From the NCBI GenBank assembly GCA_964358085.1, contig CAYHNU010000024.1, forward strand, positions 1-10,250: a DNA stretch of 10,250 bases, given 5' to 3'. This DNA comes from GWC2-45-19 sp964358085. Its GTDB lineage: Bacteria; Patescibacteriota; Microgenomatia; CAZETR01; Amesbacteraceae. The notes under the pieces were generated by a model. That model was not told where the DNA came from and did not search any database. It was given only the letters and a program-made list of their open reading frames with translations. The position numbers were made by a program, and so were the translations under genes. Positions 5,353-10,250 of this stretch are shown one piece after another (within the stretch, counting starts at the first letter, position 1; each line of letters begins with the position of its first letter).

Positions 5353-5928
5353 TTATCGCTTTATTGTGTCAATCAAATCCTTGAAATCTTCTAGTACAGC
5401 TTTTGGGGATCTGCTACCATCAATTGTGTGTATCGAAGTTGTGGGTTCGAATGCGGCCAACAGTCTACTATACCAATACTCGATCCTCTCTGGGTATTTA
5501 ATCCACATGTTGTTGTCGTAAACTAGGCCACCGTTTCTGCTATACCTATCCAATGTTACTTCAGTGGGAACATCAATAAATACATAATGATCGGGTCGAT
5601 AAAGCTTCTTGCCTATCTCATTAATAAACCACTTGTATACGGGCAATGATGAAATTCCTCTTTGTTCTTCAAGCACAGAATAAAAAACCATAGTTGATAA
5701 ATAACCTCTATCGACAAGCTTCGTAGCTTGAGGAGCTCTGCGAGCGCGAGCCAGTTTATCCTCATCTCTTTCCAGAAAGAATTCTATTGGAGGATTTACT
5801 AGATTGTTTGGCCAATCCTTGTAAATCACGGCCACTTCAGAAGACTCCAATGCTTTCAAAAGAGTAGTTTTACCGGAGCGTGAAGAACCTTCCAAAAAGA
5901 TGGAAATTGATGATCTTTCTATTGCCAT
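5353..5928 (-). CDS. P-loop nucleotide/deoxynucleoside kinase-like protein
   Basis: The 191-aa product looks like a member of the thymidylate kinase/deoxynucleoside kinase group, which transfers phosphate from ATP to a nucleoside or nucleotide. Visible elements are the Walker A loop GSSRSGKTT (14-22), a DRG motif (73-75) in the place of the DRY/DRS of these kinases, followed by the helix LSTMVFY, then the strand YVFIDVPTEVTLDRYSRNG (115-133), which matches the 'LDVPPEVALERIRxRG' region of dTMP kinases, and a likely lid after it. A closing strand (IHTIDGSR) and a helix complete the fold. It starts at the ATG at 5928, with no Shine-Dalgarno sequence. It is divergent from the thymidylate synthase-like gene, with 70 bases between starts, which fits a shared nucleotide pathway. 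The exact substrate cannot be told from sequence. Confidence 0.78.
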   Translation of the reverse strand: MAIERSSISIFLEGSSRSGKTTLLKALESSEVAVIYKDWPNNLVNPPIEFFLERDEDKLARARRAPQATKLVDRGYLSTMVFYSVLEEQRGISSLPVYKWFINEIGKKLYRPDHYVFIDVPTEVTLDRYSRNGGLVYDNNMWIKYPERIEYWYSRLLAAFEPTTSIHTIDGSRSPKAVLEDFKDLIDTIKR

Positions 5929-5944
5929 ATTAATAATCGAAGCT

Positions 5945-5953
5945 ATTTTAGCA
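5945..5953 (-). promoter_or_regulatory. Extended -10 box of the kinase-like gene
   Basis: TGC-TAAAAT on the minus strand lies 16 bases before the kinase ATG, giving an expected leader of roughly 9 bases. No good -35 is seen. It sits 8 bases from the -35 of the divergent thymidylate synthase-like gene, so the two promoters share a small region. Confidence 0.4.
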
Positions 5954-5961
5954 CTATTGAG

Positions 5962-5991
5962 TTGGCGGAATATCTGAAAAAGCTGTAAAAT
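5962..5991 (+). promoter_or_regulatory. Promoter of the thymidylate synthase-like / QueC-like pair
   Basis: TTGGCG (5962-5967), an 18-base spacer and TAAAAT (5986-5991) precede an ATG at 5999 by 7 bases. The -10 overlaps an in-frame upstream ATG at 5990, which argues for 5999 as the real start if this promoter is used. Confidence 0.45.
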
Positions 5992-5998
5992 GATCTGT

Positions 5999-6742
5999 AT
6001 GTGGGTAAATCTTGAGCCATTTGGCTATAATTTATACGGAGAAACAATTGGAAGCGCGTGGATGAATTTGGTGGGTGTGGTTCTCAAAAATGGCCATATT
6101 ACCAGCGATGAGGGTAGAGAAAGACTTTGTCTTCAAAATATTCGTATAAAATCCCTGTCTCAAGTATTTCCAGATCCTCTGATGGAAAAATATGGGAACA
6201 AAAAGAATATTGATGAAATAATTAGCTTAACCTTTGATAAAGAAATTATGCATGATTTTGACGTGGTGCCTTCGTTTAGCCCAGGAAGCCAAAGCTATTT
6301 CGCCCGAATCAAAGAATGGGGAATGCTAGACTTCGTTGTTGCTAGACTAGTAGAAATTCCAGAATCAAAAAAGGCAATAATGAGTTTTATTAGAAAAGAA
6401 GATTATGAGAGGGTTCTCGAAAGACCTAGAGACGACTATTTGCCGTGCATTACAACTATCCAGTTCAGACTACTAAAGTTTGATGAGGATAATGGATATC
6501 ACTTAAACACAATATTCAACGCAAGATCTATTGATGCGTTTCAGAGGGCAGGAGGGAATTTGGCAGCGATAGCTCTTGTTTCAAAAGAGGTTTGCCGAAG
6601 ACTTGAAGAGAAACTGAAAGTTCGCGTTTGGACTGGTCCTCTCGATGGATTTGTTACAGATGCTCATATCTATAAAGAAACCCTTGAGGAAGCCAAGAAG
6701 GTATATGGGATGTATAAACACTATGACCAAAATATTGAATAA
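5999..6742 (+). CDS. Divergent thymidylate synthase-family protein
   Basis: Thymidylate synthases move a one-carbon unit from methylenetetrahydrofolate to pyrimidine C5. Numbering from the ATG at 5990 (250 aa), the family core is visible: LPC (151-153), with Cys153 as the likely nucleophile, then TTIQF; ARSIDAF (178-184), matching the RSxD phosphate/base motif; Asn190, eleven residues after Arg179 as in E. coli Asn177; and DAHIY (224-228), matching the late H-x-Y pair. The N-terminal part (AWMNLVGVVLKNG, then DEGRERL) also fits. The glutamine before RS in classical ThyA is alanine here. Asn190 suggests a uracil-type rather than cytosine-type base (known for ThyA versus dCMP hydroxymethylase). 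I choose the ATG at 5999 because a TAAAAT box overlaps the first ATG; 5990 remains possible. It overlaps the QueC-like gene by 20 bases. It may simply make dTMP, or a modified base. Confidence 0.75.
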   Translation: MWVNLEPFGYNLYGETIGSAWMNLVGVVLKNGHITSDEGRERLCLQNIRIKSLSQVFPDPLMEKYGNKKNIDEIISLTFDKEIMHDFDVVPSFSPGSQSYFARIKEWGMLDFVVARLVEIPESKKAIMSFIRKEDYERVLERPRDDYLPCITTIQFRLLKFDEDNGYHLNTIFNARSIDAFQRAGGNLAAIALVSKEVCRRLEEKLKVRVWTGPLDGFVTDAHIYKETLEEAKKVYGMYKHYDQNIE

Positions 6743-7640
6743 CCAAGGCAAAATCGATATCAAGTCAAAAGTAAACGAAGACGTCGTTATGTTGGACATG
6801 CTCGACGGATACTTCAAAAAGAAACGTGGTTATGTAGTAAAGATGCCAAAACCAGGAAAAAGTGTCGTCGCGTGTCTATCGGGTGGGCAAGATTCAGTGG
6901 CAAATATCGGTATTTTGCTTGAGGAATTCAAATTAAATGTATACCCATTCTTTATTAATCGAGGACAATCAAATTACAAATTCGAAAAAGCCTCGGCTGA
7001 ATACTTCAATAAATTTTACAAAAAAAGATATCCCAAATTGTATCATGATTACTTAGAAATAAAGGTGCCAACGCCAGGGACAGAGTATAAAGACCTATTG
7101 AGAGAAGCAAAGAAACATGTTGACTCCATACCTTTACGTCACAATATTTCTTATCCAGCAAGAAATCCAATTATTTTTTTGACGGGAATGGAATACGGCT
7201 ATTCATTACAAGCTACGGGGGCAAAGATAAATACCATTTTTGCTTCACATGTAAGCTCGGATAGTTCATTCCATTGCTCACAAACATGGACTAGGTTGAT
7301 GAACTTGTTGATGTGCCAAATATTAAATGATTATTCGTGGCAATTTATATCGATTCCAATTGAGACAGCCTTTAAAAATTACTTTGATAAGGACATCTAT
7401 ATTAAATGGGCGTATGAACACGATATTCCTCTGCATCTCGCGAGAACATGCGTAAAAAGCTTTACCCACGAATGTGGAGATTGTCCTACATGTTGGGACC
7501 GAAGGCGCTGTTATAAAGAAGCCGGAATAGCAGACCCAACTGTTTATAAGTATCCGATGTCAGACAAATTTCCCACTTATTACGATCACGAAAAAGAAGG
7601 AAAAAGCGAGTTGTCTAAGGAAAAGGTGGACAAGTCTTAA
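6723..7640 (+). CDS. QueC-like PP-loop ATPase (7-cyano-7-deazaguanine synthase family)
   Basis: QueC uses ATP to adenylate a carboxylate and, with ammonia, converts it through an amide to a nitrile (preQ0). The 305-aa product carries the PP-loop SGGQDS (53-58), the YPARNPIIFL segment (144-153) matching the QueC RN motif, an SSDSSFHC stretch (178-185) in place of QueC's DYSGYPDC, and a C-terminal zinc site Cys243, Cys251, Cys254, Cys257 (CGDCPTC) followed by RRRCYKEAGIADPT, nearly as in QueC. An N-terminal extension of about 45 residues and a longer middle distinguish it from standard QueC (about 220-230 aa), and no queD, queE or folE lies here. The substrate may therefore differ. The ATG at 6723 lies inside the end of the thymidylate synthase-like gene, giving a 20-base overlap and likely translational coupling. 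The frame is open further upstream, but that part lacks homology. Confidence 0.82.
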   Translation: MTKILNNQGKIDIKSKVNEDVVMLDMLDGYFKKKRGYVVKMPKPGKSVVACLSGGQDSVANIGILLEEFKLNVYPFFINRGQSNYKFEKASAEYFNKFYKKRYPKLYHDYLEIKVPTPGTEYKDLLREAKKHVDSIPLRHNISYPARNPIIFLTGMEYGYSLQATGAKINTIFASHVSSDSSFHCSQTWTRLMNLLMCQILNDYSWQFISIPIETAFKNYFDKDIYIKWAYEHDIPLHLARTCVKSFTHECGDCPTCWDRRRCYKEAGIADPTVYKYPMSDKFPTYYDHEKEGKSELSKEKVDKS

Positions 7641-9946
7641 ACTCTCAACGCTTCCAACTGATCGGCCAATGTATAGAGATCCTCATACGATTGGAATCCT
7701 TCAGGAAATAGTGTCTGCACTTTATTGGAAAGTTGACCGTTATTTGTAAGTATTCCCCACAACCTTCTTAAAATTTCTCTTTTCTTCGATACCTCTTTTT
7801 CGTCGACTCTAATCTCTCCTTCAGAAAGTAAAGCTTGTGCGATTGATTTTATTTTTTCTGCACCCAACTCTTGCATGATTCGTTGAGAATATTGGAATTC
7901 CTGAACTACGGATTGATAAGGCATTTCCTCACGTTTCCAAAGACTGTATAAAGCCATCAAATCCTCAAATACAGGCTTAGTTGGACCTTTCCCTTCTGAA
8001 TAGGCGAAAGGGATACTGGAAGCTAGATCGGTTGTGCCGAATTGTTGACTATCTACAATCAGTCCAAATTCTTGCGGTCTTTCTGCCATTGGTGAACCGT
8101 AAGCCAGCTCATAAGGTGCGTGCTTAAAGGTGAAAATATAAGCTCTGTGGTCATGGAGGAATTTTAAGTTATAAATAGTTTCCATTATTTCGAGATCGTC
8201 AGCATCTGGAACTCGACCTAAAATTGATTGTTCAAATGCAAACTTCTCCATATTGTTCCAATAAGAATCCCGCATAGGCGCTCCAACAATAATAAACACG
8301 TGACTCATTATTCCGTTTTCAGTTAGATTTTTTAAAATTAATCCAAACCTTCTAACTTTCGCTTCCGACGTGCCCTTAACCATTGCCTGCATTTTGGGCG
8401 GATAGGTGGTTTCGAGCCCAAACTGGGCGAACTTTAAACCGCCTTGTGACAACTGGGCTACAACGGCAGGATCAGTTAGTAGATCTGACAGTGATTTCCC
8501 ATATTTAAGCTTGTAATTTGTCTTATCGCCCGCGTCGTCGATTCTCATGTAGCACGCGTAAACTACATCTTGGCAATTGACGTTTATTCCCAAACCGGCA
8601 AGTGCCTTACCAAGTTCTAATGCTTGATCAACTGTAAATTGTTCGTCGGTAATGTCTACAACCGAGAAACCACTTTTAAGCCCGTCATAAATTTCTCTGG
8701 CCATCCGTTTCGCACCCAATTTTCTTTGGTTGATAATTTTAATGCCTCTTTCACCATTTTCAGCCTCTGGCGAAAAACTTAAGGTTATCTCACTCGAAGC
8801 CTGTGGAACGGGCCTTTGGAGAATTCCAAGTCTTCTCACCGACTGTCTCGCCAACTCTAAGTAACCTTTACTTATGGCACAAAACTCACATCCACCTGTA
8901 GCACACTCATATGTACAAACGCGACCATCAACTAATGAATGCATCTTCCGTTCCTCGGGCATAAGACCACGCTTAAGATGCTGATAGACATCGGATCTGC
9001 GCCACAATCCCTCAGGGTGAAAAGTTCGAGGAAGTGCGTTAAAGACGATCTTACCTCCATTATTAAAAACTGTGCCATATACACTATCGAATAACTCTTG
9101 AATATCGATGTTAGGATTCTCTACTATTTTTGCGGTCAGCTGAGACATCGCCAGTTCACCCTCGCTTACAACTAATCCATCGATTACTCCTGACCTCTCG
9201 TTTCTTCCTGTTCTGAAAATTGTTCTGTTAACCTCGTCATCCTGAGTCCATGTTTCCATCCTCCTTGAAATAGTCCCACCACCAAATAAGGTGATTATTC
9301 CAGGATTAACTTGTCTTATTTGGCGTGCGAGTTGAAATGCAAATACGTATTGATCAGGGTGGGAAATGGAAATTCCTAAAATTTTGGGGTCTTCTTTGAG
9401 TATTTGGGGAACAGCTTGATCTTGAATGAATCTCCTAAATAATCCTGACGATTGACCAAGTGCAACCAAACTTGCTCTAGAATCTGTGAATCGAGAGTTA
9501 AAGTAGCCAAAGGTATTATGGTGAATTCGCAAATATTCTGCCTTTTCATCTGAAATAAATGGGGCACTCACGATCTTTGCTGCATCATCCAAAACACTTT
9601 TGTATTTAGTAAATTGATGAAAATCTGCGTAAGTCTCAATCCTTGCAAATGCCATTCTTGCCTCATCGGCTCTTTCCACCACTTCTTCCACACGTGCTTC
9701 ATCCAAACCTAGCTTTTGTAAATTTTTAGTAAAGCGATCGTCCCCTTTGTGATCTAAGACTACTTCTTGCAAGTTTGTTCTATTTAACATCCAGTCCAGC
9801 AACAAACCTTCATTCAAATCAAGGTATTTTAGACCTCCATGGACAACTCTAAGTAAACTATCGATTCCAGCAGGATTGTTGGGGGATAGTGAGGCTATTG
9901 GTGGATGCACTAGTATTGTTCCAAATTCTTTACTCATGAAGGCCAT
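7637..9946 (-). CDS. Cobalamin-binding-type radical SAM enzyme
   Basis: Radical SAM enzymes split S-adenosylmethionine at a 4Fe-4S cluster to start radical chemistry; B12-type members often methylate or rearrange unreactive carbons. Numbering from 9946 (769 aa): ILVHPPIASLSP (11-22) opens as B12-radical SAM proteins do; a Rossmann-like B12 domain follows (KILGISISHPDQY 188-200, LFGGGTISR 220-228), without an obvious DxHxxG cobalamin-ligand motif; the cluster motif is C344-TYE-C348-ATGG-C353-EF-C356; then VVDITDEQFTVD (429-440) and FAQFGLETTYPPKMQAMVKG (506-525), typical of the radical SAM barrel. The C-terminal ~170 residues are helical and unassigned. TATAAT at 9945-9950 overlaps the 9946 ATG and stands 7 bases before an in-frame ATG at 9937, so translation may start at 9937 (766 aa). 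Its stop overlaps the QueC-like stop by 4 bases. Substrate unknown. Confidence 0.85.
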   Translation of the reverse strand: MAFMSKEFGTILVHPPIASLSPNNPAGIDSLLRVVHGGLKYLDLNEGLLLDWMLNRTNLQEVVLDHKGDDRFTKNLQKLGLDEARVEEVVERADEARMAFARIETYADFHQFTKYKSVLDDAAKIVSAPFISDEKAEYLRIHHNTFGYFNSRFTDSRASLVALGQSSGLFRRFIQDQAVPQILKEDPKILGISISHPDQYVFAFQLARQIRQVNPGIITLFGGGTISRRMETWTQDDEVNRTIFRTGRNERSGVIDGLVVSEGELAMSQLTAKIVENPNIDIQELFDSVYGTVFNNGGKIVFNALPRTFHPEGLWRRSDVYQHLKRGLMPEERKMHSLVDGRVCTYECATGGCEFCAISKGYLELARQSVRRLGILQRPVPQASSEITLSFSPEAENGERGIKIINQRKLGAKRMAREIYDGLKSGFSVVDITDEQFTVDQALELGKALAGLGINVNCQDVVYACYMRIDDAGDKTNYKLKYGKSLSDLLTDPAVVAQLSQGGLKFAQFGLETTYPPKMQAMVKGTSEAKVRRFGLILKNLTENGIMSHVFIIVGAPMRDSYWNNMEKFAFEQSILGRVPDADDLEIMETIYNLKFLHDHRAYIFTFKHAPYELAYGSPMAERPQEFGLIVDSQQFGTTDLASSIPFAYSEGKGPTKPVFEDLMALYSLWKREEMPYQSVVQEFQYSQRIMQELGAEKIKSIAQALLSEGEIRVDEKEVSKKREILRRLWGILTNNGQLSNKVQTLFPEGFQSYEDLYTLADQLEALRV

Positions 9947-9950
9947 TATA
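9945..9950 (-). promoter_or_regulatory. -10 box of the radical SAM gene
   Basis: A perfect TATAAT on the minus strand includes the A and T of the first possible ATG (9946) and lies 7 bases before the second in-frame ATG (9937). That spacing equals the one seen at several other genes in the window and favours a leaderless start at 9937. No good -35 is visible. Confidence 0.45.
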
Positions 9951-10114
9951 ACCTGTAGTGCAAAAACAACTTAACTCTATCAGGTTCTAACTTTTATACT
10001 TAAATCCAGTTTGGAAGTAATAATGGTCTTAATATTAGATGTTCCTTTGAGAATTTCGAATCACTAAAATAAGCGTAGATTCGGTCAATTAATCCGATTA
10101 AGGTAGGTTCGGAC

Positions 10115-10124
10115 ATCGTACGAT
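10115..10124. repeat. Short palindrome in a divergent intergenic region
   Basis: ATCGTACGAT is a perfect 10-base palindrome within a 230-base gap between divergent genes; AGGTA (10101-10105) and TACCT (10124-10128) pair around it. It could be an operator but may be chance. The rest of the gap (about 9951-10145) shows no gene. Confidence 0.25.
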
Positions 10125-10145
10125 ACCTGACCCACTATTTAGCTG

Positions 10146-10174
10146 TTGAATTTTTTGAAACTATAGGTTAATAT
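10146..10174 (+). promoter_or_regulatory. Promoter of the right-edge gene
   Basis: TTGAAT (10146-10151), exactly 17 bases, then TAATAT (10169-10174), ending 6 bases before the ATG at 10181. Each box matches 4 of 6 consensus bases; the spacing matches that of the other genes here. Confidence 0.45.
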
Positions 10175-10180
10175 GCTGGG

Positions 10181-10250
10181 ATGTGTCCAATACAAGTCGA
10201 ATTAGACGGAAAACATATTTGGACTTCCAGTTCAGGAACCAGTAGGGCTG
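10181..10250 (+). CDS. Start of an unidentified gene, cut by window edge
   Basis: Twenty-three codons are open from an ATG at 10181 to the right edge, beginning MCPIQVELDGKHIWTSS. The nearby ATG at 10173 is in a frame that stops after ten codons. A promoter with a 17-base spacer ends 6 bases before this ATG, as at other genes in the window, and no Shine-Dalgarno sequence is present. The piece is too short to assign a family. It would be divergent from the radical SAM gene. Confidence 0.5.
   Translation, partial: MCPIQVELDGKHIWTSSSGTSRA

Noticed and set aside
6645..6722. Earlier start for the QueC-like gene
   Set aside because: This would add 26 basic residues without homology, deep inside the thymidylate synthase-like gene; the ATG at 6723 is a simpler overlap.
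6581..6817. Minus-strand 78-residue open frame
   Set aside because: Antisense to the overlap of two recognised genes; no RBS or family match.
9376..9567. Minus-strand 63-residue open frame
   Set aside because: A shadow in another frame of the radical SAM gene.

Overview
The window looks like a piece of a small, compact bacterial genome, most likely Patescibacteria (Candidate Phyla Radiation) and perhaps Microgenomates. This is inferred from a short divergent Obg GTPase, a 67-residue LiaF-like membrane protein, a large serine recombinase of a type common in that group, abutting gene ends, and a general lack of Shine-Dalgarno sequences. No marker gene fixes the lineage.

Positions 1-2360 are accessory. 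A large serine recombinase runs off the left edge on the minus strand. It is followed by about 540 bases of non-coding DNA full of hairpins, then a lone unrecognised 130-aa gene with a strong ribosome binding site. This gene and its promoter lie between two arms of a 116-bp inverted repeat with one mismatch.

Positions 2370-3782 are housekeeping: obg (minus), a structured 120-base element resembling an IS200/IS605 right end or omegaRNA without any transposase or tnpB, the LiaF-like membrane protein (minus), and tRNA-His(GTG) (plus).

Positions 3803-9946 carry six metabolic genes in alternating orientation with almost no gaps: a CYTH-like protein (minus), a luciferase-like flavin oxidoreductase (plus), a thymidylate/deoxynucleoside kinase-like P-loop protein (minus), a divergent thymidylate synthase-like enzyme overlapping a QueC-like PP-loop enzyme (plus), and a 769-aa cobalamin-type radical SAM enzyme with an unusual cysteine spacing (minus). 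A synthase acting on pyrimidine C5, a nucleotide kinase, a nitrile- or amide-forming QueC relative, a radical SAM enzyme and a flavin oxidoreductase side by side suggest an undescribed route to a modified pyrimidine nucleotide or nucleoside-like metabolite. This pathway is inference; the enzyme families are read from motifs.

For seven genes a -10 box can be placed 6-8 bases before the ATG, often with a -35 box 17-18 bases further up, which points to leaderless transcripts. The window ends with the first 23 codons of another plus-strand gene of this type.
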